Assembly (NCBI RefSeq): GCF_019703515.2
Contig: NC_059362.1
Location: 24,736,826-24,800,825 of the forward strand
Direction: 5' to 3'
DNA length: 64,000 nt
Origin: Myxocyprinus asiaticus
Lineage: Eukaryota > Chordata > Actinopteri > Cypriniformes > Catostomidae
Shown here: positions 55,294 through 64,000 of the stretch, one piece after another
Position numbering within the stretch: the first letter of the stretch is position 1
Layout: each line of letters begins with the position of its first letter
Notes under the pieces: model-generated
Told to the model about the DNA's origin: nothing
What the model saw: only the letters and a program-made list of their open reading frames with translations
The model's database searches: none
Program-made: the position numbers and the translations under genes

Positions 55294-56616
55294 TACAACA
55301 GTTAGTTCCGGTCATCTAGTCTGATTGGACAAGTGGCATTCCAGGAGTGTGGATGTATATGTAGCACCCTCTTCCCTCCCAGGGTTAATTAACCTGAGCT
55401 CTTTTAGGGCAGACACTTGGGTTCAGGTATTATGTGTCTCTCGACTGATCATATGGGTACTCTCTTAAACCACTAACCTACTGTAAATCACCCCAATATG
55501 AAATAAACTATGAATTTTAATACACCTGTACTTGTGTATATATATATATATGTGACTTAAAACAGTTAAGTTCAGTATTTAAAGTGTTAGGATACTATAC
55601 ACTTTAACTTCAGTAAATTAATAAATGAACTCAGCAAATTCCACTTAGAATAAGCAAATTACAATATTTATTTTAGAAAAAAAATTAAAAATAAAAAATT
55701 AAATAAATGGCCTGAAAGACTGTAGATACAATCAATAAAATGGAATGAAATGTATGTATTGACTTTGACTGAATTTATTCACAGAATGAATGCTATTATA
55801 CACTAGTAACACCCCAAATCTGGTTTTAAACACTCTTTGAGACTGTTTCACTGGCCACAGATGAATATGGAAATATATGTTTGGTATACAACCCTTTACA
55901 GGTCAAATATCTCTCAATATATAACACTATTTTATCCGCACTTGTCTTTAACTTGTACTTAAGAAAATGTCAAGTGTATGAAATATCCAATAAACACTCA
56001 ATAAATACCTCATAGATACCTCAATAAAATGACCTTTTACATGAAATACCTTTGTGAAAATAAAATAATAAGTGAAACAAACAACTCACGTGGGCCCACA
56101 CACACACACACTCACACACGCTCACCCCCTCGCTGCAGGCCTGTACCGTTGCTAGTGTGCGTTGCAGCCACATAAAAAAACAGAGAATTGGCCCCTTCAC
56201 TCCGAAGAGCCACACAAAATAAAGATTAAGCACCTTAACTGTCCTGCGAATTTGGGAAACTGGGTCACTAAATAGTCCTTGTGTTTGATGCGCAATCAGA
56301 CATGCAGCCGCCTCACCGGTCCCCCGTAGCCAGAGGTGTCCTGAACCTCACGGTGATTCAGGGCGCTATCTGGATCTCCTTCCAGGCAGTGTTTCCGACG
56401 ATTTAACTGCATCATCACGGTTAATGATGATGGTTACTTCAGCAAGTTTAAAGTCCATACTGCAGTTGTGTATGAACAATACTTGGCTGATTTACACTTC
56501 TATTCAGAACTAACTCATCTGGTGCTCACGCACAAGTTAGTGAAAACAATGATATGAGTTTTAATGTCTTTCCTCTTAGCACAGACACAAATAAAACACC
56601 ATATCACAAAAAAAAT
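55294..56616. other. Gene-free stretch
   Basis: A short (TA)n lies at 55537-55551 and a CA-rich simple repeat at 56097-56125. No gene is seen. Confidence 0.5.
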
Positions 56617-57047
56617 TCAAAATTCAAAATTCTTCAGTACCAGAACTACCGGGCTGGCCCAATTGCTGTGCGACTCTTGTATTACACCCATTTAAAGTAT
56701 TGCCTCTAATTCTTCCTGAACAATCTTTTTCTTGTGTTCAGGAAGACGATAGGGGCGGCTACAAACCACCACCCCCGGGGTGGTCTCAATATTGTGCTCT
56801 ACAAGGTTTGTGCGACTGGGAAGGGGTGAAAACCTGTCCACAAATTCCGCTTGCAACCGGGCAATGTCTGTAAGCTGTGACGGTGAGAGGTGGTCTCCAC
56901 AAGGGTGAATGAATTTGGTTTGGGATTCACCTCCGGCCCGAGCTCTGACCTCTCTGGAACTACCGTCACCAAGGCTGCAGGCACCGCCTCCCTCCATGGT
57001 TTGAGGAGATTGAGGTGGTAGATTTGACGTGCCCCTCCCATATCCGT
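56617..57047 (-). pseudogene. N-terminal part of reverse transcriptase, downstream of integrase
   Basis: After a frameshift the frame 57051-56692 reads DHLSPSQLTDIARLQAEFVD, RFSPLPSRTNLVEHNIETTP and VVVCSRPYRLPEHKKKIVQE, the linker and first RT motif of gypsy pol. Past a single stop it continues MGVIQESHSNWASPVVLVLK to about 56625, where homology ends. That this motif comes after integrase, not before it, defines the unusual domain order. Confidence 0.75.
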
Positions 57048-58264
57048 TCACCTAACCTCATAATCGAGATCTCCAACTCGTCTTGTGACCTCAAAGGGTC
57101 CTTGCCACTTGGTGAGTAATTTGGAGCTCGAAGTGGGCAGCAATACAAGCACTTTATCTCCCTGTGTGAATTCCCTTAGTTGAGTGCCCCTGTCATACAG
57201 TCGGCATTGACGTTCTTGCGCTTGGAGCAAATTCTCCTGTGTTACCTGCCCCAAAGTGTGGAGTTTTGCTCTAAGGTCAAGAAAATATTGAATTTGTTTT
57301 TTGCTATTTGAAGGTCCTTCCTCCCAAGCTTCCCATATGACACTGAGCACGCCGTGTGGCCGATGCCCATACAGTAGCTCGAATGGGGAAAACACTGTGG
57401 AGGCTTGCAGGACCTCTCGTACTGCAAACAACAGGGGTTCAAGCCACTTATCCCAATTTTTAGAGTCTTCGTGTAAGAACTTACAAATCATGTTTTTCAA
57501 GGTCTTATTAAATTGTTCGACCAACCCCTCGGTTTGTGGGTGATTAATGCTGGTGCGAATCGATTTAATGCCTAATAATTTGTACAGTTCGAGTAGTGTA
57601 TGTGACATGAATGTTGTGCCTTGGTCAGTGAGGATTTCCTTTGGAATCCCCACTTGGGAGATAATTTTGAAGAGTGCCTCCGCAACACTACATGCTGAGA
57701 TGTTGTGTAGAGGCACTGCTTCTGAATATCGTGTTGCAAAGTCCACCAGAACTAATACAAAGCGATGGTCACGTGCAGTCCGCTCTACTGGCCCGACGAG
57801 GTCCATGCCAATTCTCTCAAAGGGGACCTCGATCAACGGCAGAGGAGGTGCTTCTGGGGTGGCCAGTGGATTCACCAACTGACATTCACGGCATGCCGCA
57901 CACCATTTGCATACGTCGCGTGAATGCCCGGCCAAAAGAAATGGGCCATTATACGGTTCAAAGTCTTTTAGTGACTTAAGTGACCAGCCATTAGGTTATA
58001 GTGAGCTGCCTGGAAGAGTGTTTCCCGACGGCTCTTTGGTACTAATGGCTGAGTTGTAGTCTCTTTGGTCTTAGTGTCCTGCGTTACTCGATATAACTGC
58101 TCTTTAATAATAGAAAAGTATGGATATGTGAGCGCAACATTAGGCTGGAGCTGTTGACCATCAATTACTTTTACTTGGTCAAAGGCATGCTTGAGGGTCT
58201 CGTCACATGACTGCTCCCTCAGGGAAGCCCCTGAGTATGGGAATTCCCTCGTCTGCATCATCAT
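57048..58264 (-). pseudogene. Integrase of the Gmr1-like element
   Basis: The zinc-binding N-terminal region (HYNLMAGHLSH, then about 57940-57880 CKWCAACRECQ) spans a frameshift at about 57968-57935. The core (57935-57048, 295 codons) shows GMDLVGPVERTARDHRF with the first Asp, EILTDQGTTFMS with the second Asp, and HPQTEGLVEQFNKTLKNMI with the Glu: the DDE triad is intact. The C-terminal region reads KVLVLLPTSSSKLLTKWQGP and FEVTRRVGDLDYEVR. A stop follows, then MGGARQIYHLNLLKPWRE in the same frame. This is the best-preserved gypsy integrase in the window. Confidence 0.85.
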
Positions 58265-58294
58265 GACGCAGAGCAGATGTCGACGGCCTTGGCA

Positions 58295-58752
58295 CTACCA
58301 CTTCGGCCATAGCGTAAAACACTGCAACACCACTTTGCAGGACCCATCCATGCACATTACCCTCAATACATTTTTAAAACCAGGCCAATTGGTTCCCAGA
58401 ATTAGTGGATGGGTGTGGCAGGAATTAACCGCAGCCTCGACTTTATGCCATTTTCCCCTGAATCGGATTTCAATGGTAACTGCCAGATATTTGTGAATGT
58501 CACCATTTACACACCTCACACTCACCCATTTATTCTTATCCAATGACCCGCCTTGCACCAAGCGTTGGTGGATAGAGGTTTGAGAACAACCCCAATCCAC
58601 CAAAGCTTGACGTGTATCCCCTTTTACCTTTACCCAATACGCACCCACCCAATCAGGGGTGGCCTGCAGAGCATCAGGGATCCGTATCAGTGTCCCCACC
58701 TCCATCACCGGACACTGATCCTGGCAGTGCCCGGCTTCCCCGCAGCTCCGAC
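58295..58752 (-). pseudogene. Aspartic protease of the Gmr1-like element
   Basis: The open frame from the knuckle reads GTLIRIPDALQATPDWVGAY, then QALVDWGCSQTSIHQRLVQ. The active-site triplet, normally Asp-Ser/Thr-Gly, is Asp-Trp-Gly. HPLILGTNWPGFKNVL at the end is the second typical hydrophobic-Gly region. The frame closes at 58295, about 30 bases before the integrase part opens. Confidence 0.75.
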
Positions 58753-59684
58753 AGACTGACAGGCTTTCCTACCACACTCATGGGGTGGTCAGAGTAGGAG
58801 GGACGGACAAGGGGAGGGGCTCCTCCCCTCTTCCAGGGAGCCAGAAAAGGGTGTAACTGGGAGGGACGGGGGGGGGGGGAGAATGGGACACCGGGGAGGG
58901 AGAGAGAGGAGAGAGAGAGAAAAAGACACTGCTTTGCTGCCTCCTGGAAACACCGCCATGAAGTCCTCTGCCAGCTGGACGGCCTCCTCCAGTGATTCTG
59001 GGTGGTGGCACTGGATCCACTTGGATATTCCTCAGGGAAGCTGTGAGACAAACTGCTCCAGTACCACCAGATCTACGATGCCCACAGCGCTGCGCATTAC
59101 CTCGGCCAGCAACCATTTCCGGCAGGCATCCCGGAGATGTTGTGCAATGGAGAATGGGTGGCAGTGCCTCCTGAAGCTCAGCGATCTGAAATGTGCTGGC
59201 GACTCTACTCTGGGCTACGACCAACCCGTTGATGGATGACTTTTCTCAGGTATTGGTAATCAAGGAGGCTGGCGGTGGGGAGTTGTTGTGCTGCTAGCTG
59301 CACCTCCCCGGAGAGTAAGGGCACTAAGCGGGCTTCCTACTGGTCAGGAGGCCACCTCCATACCTCAGCGGTTTTCTTGAATAGATCGAGGAAGGCCTCG
59401 TCATTTGGACTCATCTTCATCAGGGTCACAGATGGGGTGGGCACCGGGGGGGGGCCACAGCACTAGCCCCCTCTCTGACGATCAGGCTCCAGAACACCTG
59501 CCGGTCCTCCGCTTGTGCCTGGAGTAGGGCTTGGAACAGCTGTTCCAGCTCCAGGCATAACTCCATGAGGGCTTGGTGTTGGTCTTGCTAGATGCTGGCG
59601 AGGGACTTGATAACTTCGTCCAGCAGTGTAGCCTCCATAACAGAGTTATCCTCCAAAGCCGGGTTTTCGGCACCACTTCGATAA
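58711..59684 (-). pseudogene. Gag of the Gmr1-like element
   Basis: Gag-like sequence is spread over at least three minus-strand frames, which implies several frameshifts. The segment 59051-58674 begins ..SHSFPEEYPSGSS and contains a C-rich/G-rich low-complexity stretch (poly-G at 58869-58880). A CCHC knuckle, CRSCGEAGHCQDQC, reads at about 58752-58711 in the protease frame, suggesting an original gag-pol fusion. Confidence 0.6.
59659..59675 (-). other. Primer-binding site
   Basis: TGGTGCCGAAAACCCGG nine bases after the LTR end, a typical gypsy/retrovirus-style PBS sequence. Confidence 0.7.
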
Positions 59685-60041
59685 TGTTGAGTTCTTGGCA
59701 ATGGAGGAGTCATGAGACAACGAAAACAGTTCACAGGTAAGTCTCTTTAATTTGCTGTTTTTCTATCGGCAGACACTCATTGGAAGGTAACCGTCCGTAA
59801 CATAACTGTAAATTCACTCTGTTGTGTTGAAGCACTCTCAAACAATAGACAGTCTCCCTGTTCATGGATGTCATACTTTCCAGTCGCTCTTTCTCTCACA
59901 CTGATGCTCTGGTGTGCCTTTTCAGGTCTCCCTCCACCATCACTATAATTAGAGACAGGTGTTAGAGTACTCACAACCCAGGTGATGAGCCTTACCGTAC
60001 TTGTTTGCAAAAACACATTTAGCTAAAAGTTCATTACAACC
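59685..60041 (-). repeat. 5' LTR of the Gmr1-like element
   Basis: On the minus strand TGTAATGAAC.. to ..AGAACTCAACA, followed by TTATCGAAG and the PBS. The outer boundary at 60041 is inferred from the TG start, since no second LTR is available for comparison. Confidence 0.5.
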
Positions 60042-60696
60042 AAATGTTATGATTTGATAAGGGGTCTCTTAAAGGAACAGATACCAAAATATACTTAACT
60101 TTGTGAACTATAATAAAACTCAACACATATATTAAGCATTGTTGATAAATGCATTCTAAGTCCTTCATTTCAATTTTAGGGGAAACATCCCTGGGGTTAC
60201 ATTTACTAAAACAGCACTGGGACGCTTTACTGTATTTAGCATTCCGGCACCTCCGATTCCAAAAAGAAAAAAATAGTCCAGTCTGTGACTTTAATAGTCC
60301 AGTCACTGCTTTAAGCACACACACTTCGCTTCGCTCAGCTGCCTGCTTCAAGCAGTTCAGACATTGGGAAGAAATGTGAGAACAGCTCCCCTAGTATTGT
60401 GTGTTGATCAGAGCGAAAAATAAGTGTTTATGAACTGCGAATCTGCTGTTTTACTCATGATTTGTGTGAAAGTGAATATAAATCATTGCTGTTGTTGCAT
60501 CTCTAGTGTTTATTTCACACACAAAAAAACTGCAGCGACATAGAATGGGGCACATAAAAGTGATTTTACAAAAATGTAGTTATTGTAACATTTTTATTAT
60601 GAGATCATGTTGCAAATATAGCATATCTATACATATTCACTGTATACATGGGTGTTTCTTCAACTTTGAAATGACTGTCCCACAGTTGTGGCATCA
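60042..60696. other. Gene-free stretch
   Basis: No gene or repeat recognised. Confidence 0.45.
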
Positions 60697-61650
60697 GTCA
60701 TGTCATTTTTATTTGTATAGCGCTTTTCACAACACACATCGTTTCAAAGCAGCTTTACAGAAAACCATGCATTAACAGAAAATGAAACTGTAATATCTAT
60801 AATGTCTTAGAGTCATCATTGTGTAGTTTGATAAAGTGTGATTGTGAATTGTGTTCCATAAGATGTTGGTTAATGGAGAAAAATAACCTTGGGAGAAACC
60901 AGGCTCACTGTGGGAGCCAGTTCCCCTCTGGCTAACATCATGAATATAATGCCAATATTACTTAATTATGTGCAGTGCAAGTCATGGTTTAAAATTATTA
61001 AACTAAGTAAGGGTCAGTGTTTAAACAAAGATTTTGTAAGAACTATAAGATTAATGACTAATGTCTTTGAAGTTCATCCTGGAATAACTGCAGAGGTTCA
61101 CATAGATGCATTGTCCTTTGTTGGCTGATAAAGGCTTTTGTTGACAATTAATTGATAGTCTATGTATTCCATTATAAGAGCGTAGTCCATCAATAGACCA
61201 AGGTGATGCAGGCAGAGATCAGTGAGGTGCATCGCAGTTCAACCAGCCGGTAATTTCGGTGAGGTCTATCCTAAATCCAAGGTTTAGGCAATGGCATATG
61301 ATATATCCCATGTCTTATGGTTGGAGTTGGTATCAGTTTATTCTCTGAAGTCCATCGTAATAGACTGAAGTGATGTTTGTCTGACACTGGCTGCATTTAG
61401 TCGTCATCACTCAGAGACAAGTAGCAGTGGAGTCAAACACCAAGCAGGAATGGAGCTGGATCCAGCCGGTTCTGGTGGCCTCAGGATAGAAGTCCCAAGT
61501 TTGAGACAGGGATACAAATAGAATAATATTTGCATAGATGCCATTCAATTTATTGCAGGGTTATAGATCATGATCAATTTTTCTGATTCCGGCAGACCTA
61601 ACTAAAGCAGCCTATTTGTGAGTTGATGGATAAATTAGGTGTATGCCTGG
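60697..61650 (-). other. 3' UTR of the L2-like LINE
   Basis: Non-coding but colinear with the element on the minus strand, including gggagccagttcccctctgg (plus strand, about 60913) and the terminal tttgtatagcgcttttcaca. No gene is present. Confidence 0.5.
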
Positions 61651-62012
61651 TTAAATAGATGAGTCTTTAGTCCAACTCAGTGTGTCTGCGTCCCAAACAG
61701 TGTTAGGGAGACTATTCCATAGTTTAGGAGCCAAATATGAAAAGGATCTACCTCCTTTTGTGGATTTTGATATTCTAAGAACTATTAACAGGCCATAATT
61801 TTGTGATTGTAATGAACGTGATGGAATATAGCATGGTAGAAGGTCACTTAAGTACTGTGGAGCTAGACCATTCAAAGCTTTGTACGTAGTTAACAGAATT
61901 TTAAAATTAATACAAAATTTAACAGGTAGCCAATGTATTGATGATAAAATGTGGCTAATTTGATCATATTTCTTGGTTCTAGTCAGCTGTAATGAACTGG
62001 CCATGGAGACGG

Positions 62013-62402
62013 TGTTAGGATCCATGTGCTGGAAGTTTATTATGAACACAAGCAAACAATCCAAATCGGTAGGCAGATAGAGGTAGTCGTTAAGCAAGCG
62101 GTATAATCCAATAAACCAAAAAGACAGACCAACAAGGCAAACAAAACAAAGGGGTATCCAAAAGGCAGAAAATCCAGGAAAACATGCAATGGTCATAACA
62201 TGAAAACAATCAGCAAAGGCAATGGAAAACCACTTCGTAAGGCAGAGTAAACTGGCAATACTTCACAAAGTCAAAATCGAACAGCATGGTATTTATATAG
62301 TTTAAACAGGAAGTCACCAAAGAAGAAACAGTACAGAGTTAGTATTCAGGAGAGGGCTCCCTCTGGTGGTTGGTAGGAGGGGTAACAACCTCGGATGTTA
62401 CA
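62013..62402 (-). repeat. Solo LTR inserted in the LINE
   Basis: On the minus strand TGTAACATCCGAGG .. GGATCCTAACA, 390 bp, with an AAACTATATAAATACC TATA-like box at about 62305-62290. LINE coding sequence is colinear on either side. No clear target duplication was seen. Confidence 0.6.
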
Positions 62403-62589
62403 GCAGCACTCTGGCTGCTGCATTTTGAACCAATTGAAGTTACTTATTGATCTTGCTGGACATCCTTCCAGTAATGCATTACAATAATCTAGTCTTGAGG
62501 TCATGAACACATTAATTAGTTTTTCAGCATCAGCAACAGAGAGCATGTGTTGTAATTTAGCAATATTTGAGTGTGCAATAACACCTGGG

Positions 62590-62692
62590 TGTAGTGGACT
62601 AAAGCACTGAAGTGGTAAGTGGTAGGTTGTTGGTTCAATTCCCACAGCCTTGTCGCTTTGGATAAAAGCATCTGCCAAATGCATAAATGTAA
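62590..62692 (+). mobile_element. tRNA-derived SINE inserted in the LINE
   Basis: gtgtagtggactaaagcact .. gttggttcaattcccacagc (B-box GGTTCAATTCC) followed by cgctttggataaaagcatct and gccaaatgcataaatgta. It interrupts the LINE reading between ..LSSTVKNL and GVIAHSNIAKL. Orientation is opposite to the LINE. Confidence 0.7.
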
Positions 62693-64000
62693 GTTCTTCA
62701 CTGTTGAAGATAATGTAACAGTACATCCATTGAGAGTCAAATTATATTTTAACAGCTTGTTTTTAGTGGTTTTTGGCCCAATAATTAGTACCTCTGTTTT
62801 GCCGGAATTGAGTAGAAGGAAATTTTTAGCCATCCGATCTTTGATTTCATTGATACACACTGCTAATTTTGAAATTGTGAAATTTTGTCAGGTTTTGAAG
62901 AAATATAAAGTTGGGTATCATCGGCATAACAGTGGAAATTTATTCCACGATTCCTGATAATATCTCCCAGGGGAAGCATATACAAGGAGAAAAGCAGAGG
63001 CCCTAAAACTGATTCCTGTGGCACTCCATACTTAACTTTTGTTTGGTTTGACAATTCCTTATTTACATAGACAAAGTGGTAGCGGTCTGCTAAATAGGAC
63101 CTAAACCATGCTAATGCAAGTTCACAAATGCCAACATAATTCTCTAGCTTATTCAAGAGAATGTCACGATCTATCGTGTCGAAGGCAGCAGTAAGATATA
63201 AAAGCACCAGAAGAGAAATGCAGCCGCGATCAGGTGATAAGAGTCATTTGTAACTCTGATAAGTGCAGTCTCTGTACAGTGATGGGGCCTAAATCCTGAC
63301 TGAAATTGTTCATATATACTATTTCTCTGTAGAAATGAACATAGTTGGGAGGACACTACCTTTTCTAGTATTTTCGACATAAATGGGAGATTTGAAATCG
63401 GTCTATAATTAGCCAGTTCTCCAGGATCAAGTTGTGGCTTCTTAATAATCAGTTTGATAACTGCCATTTTAAAGTTTCTTGGGACATGTCCTAAGGATAG
63501 CGAGGAGTTAATAATATTAAGAAGAGGTTCTGAGATTACTTTTTTTAATTATGAGACACTGTTTTCTAAGGTACTGTGACAGATGATTGCATAATTCCAA
63601 TTTTATTTCTGATTATTTAAATTTTATCAGTAAAGAAATTCATGAAGTCATTATTATTGTGCTGCGACAGAATATCTGGTTCAGTTGAGGCTTTATTCCT
63701 AACCAATTTAGCCACAGTACTGAATAAACACCTAGGATTGTTGTGGTTATTTTCTATGAGTTTGCTAAAATATGCTGACCTGGCAGCTTTTAGTGCCTGT
63801 CTGTAGCTACAGACACTATCCTTCCATGCACCACAAAATACCTCTAATTTTATATTCTTCCACTAGCGCTCCATTTTCTGAGCTGCTTTCTTGAGAGCAT
63901 GAGTGTGATCATTGTACCATGGTGCGGGGCTTTTTTCTTTAATTTTCTTTAATCGAAGGGGGGCGACACTATCAAGAGTGCTAGAGAAGACTGTATTTAT

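Larger units (their letters stand above)
56617..60041 (-). mobile_element. Ty3/gypsy retrotransposon, Gmr1-like (PR-IN-RT order), truncated
   Basis: On the minus strand: LTR (60041-59685), PBS, gag, CCHC knuckle, protease, integrase and then the start of RT, where it is cut at about 56617. Integrase before RT is known from Gmr1-like deuterostome gypsy elements and otherwise from Ty1/copia. RT catalytic part, RNase H and the 3' LTR are missing. Confidence 0.75.
60697..64000 (-). mobile_element. L2-like LINE, runs off the window
   Basis: The minus strand carries ORF2 from beyond 64000 to about 61651, then a long 3' UTR ending near atttttatttgtatagcgct (60702). A SINE (62590-62692) and a solo LTR (62013-62402) are inserted in it. 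The downstream half of ORF2 is otherwise colinear. Confidence 0.75.
61651..64000 (-). pseudogene. L2-like LINE ORF2: linker, reverse transcriptase, C-terminal part
   Basis: From the window end: a linker with KSPAPWYNDHTHALKKAAQK (about 63935-63870). RT begins LIIKKPQLDPGELANYRPIS (63455), EQFQSGFRPHHCTETALI, then after a frame break AAFDTIDRDILLNKLENYVG with the first catalytic Asp. KVKYGVPQESVLGPLLFSLY (Gln/Gly site altered to Glu) and FHCYADDTQLYISS with the catalytic Asp pair (about 62920) follow. ..LLLNSGKTEVLIIGPK leads to the SINE insertion. The frame resumes at SNIAKLQHMLSVADAEKLIN, FMTSRLDYCNALLEG, is cut by the solo LTR, and ends YDQISHILSSIHWLPVKFCI, STKGGRSFSYLAPKLWNSLP near 61690. 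Confidence 0.8.

Noticed and set aside
58883..59239. 118-codon plus-strand frame rich in charged residues
   Set aside because: Antisense to degenerate gag sequence of the minus-strand gypsy element.

Overview
The window looks like intergenic or intronic DNA from a cypriniform (carp- or zebrafish-like) teleost. This rests on the mix of repeats seen: DIRS-type tyrosine-recombinase retrotransposons, several Tc1-like transposons, hAT-like terminal repeats beginning TAGGGGTGTAAC, L2/CR1-like LINEs, tRNA-derived SINEs, Ty3/gypsy elements and long (TA)n tracts. I found no convincing host protein-coding exon, structural RNA gene or CRISPR array. Every protein-like reading frame that I recognise belongs to a mobile element, and every one is broken by stops, frameshifts or deletions.

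Layout. 0-2 kb: a foldback element sits inside the 3' LTR of a short minus-strand LTR retrotransposon. 2-11.7 kb: AT-rich, mostly anonymous DNA with a SINE, two Tc1-like miniature elements carried in a duplicated ~0.7-0.9 kb repeat, and a LINE 3' end. 11.7-28 kb is the densest nest: a DIRS pol remnant, an inverted pair of DIRS gag arms, a gypsy gag-protease fragment, a hAT end, a Tc1 element lying between two copies of the start of another Tc1, a LINE with its RT core deleted, an internally deleted Tc1, a degenerate tandem repeat, and a nearly intact Tc1 transposon. 28-35 kb: sparse foldback and MITE copies in unannotated DNA. 35.3-48 kb: one Ty3/gypsy element (LTR, PBS, gag, protease, RT, integrase, polypurine tract, LTR). 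Its 5' LTR holds an unclassified repeat pair and its 3' LTR holds a 3.5-kb DIRS element. 48-56.6 kb: anonymous DNA with a SINE, a hAT MITE with a perfect 8-bp target duplication, and a solo LTR inside another MITE. 56.6-60 kb: minus-strand Ty3/gypsy element whose integrase lies upstream of the reverse transcriptase (Gmr1-like order). 60.7-64 kb: minus-strand L2-like LINE running off the window end, interrupted by a SINE and a solo LTR.

The elements do not form a working system together; what they record is an insertion history. Nesting order can be read at several places, for example DIRS inside a gypsy LTR and a solo LTR inside a MITE. The most unusual items are the PR-IN-RT pol order near 57 kb, the inverted DIRS gag pair at 13.4-16.9 kb, and the Tc1 element between duplicated Tc1 ends at 18.8-20.7 kb. 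Family names are from recognition of motifs by eye; no database search was possible.
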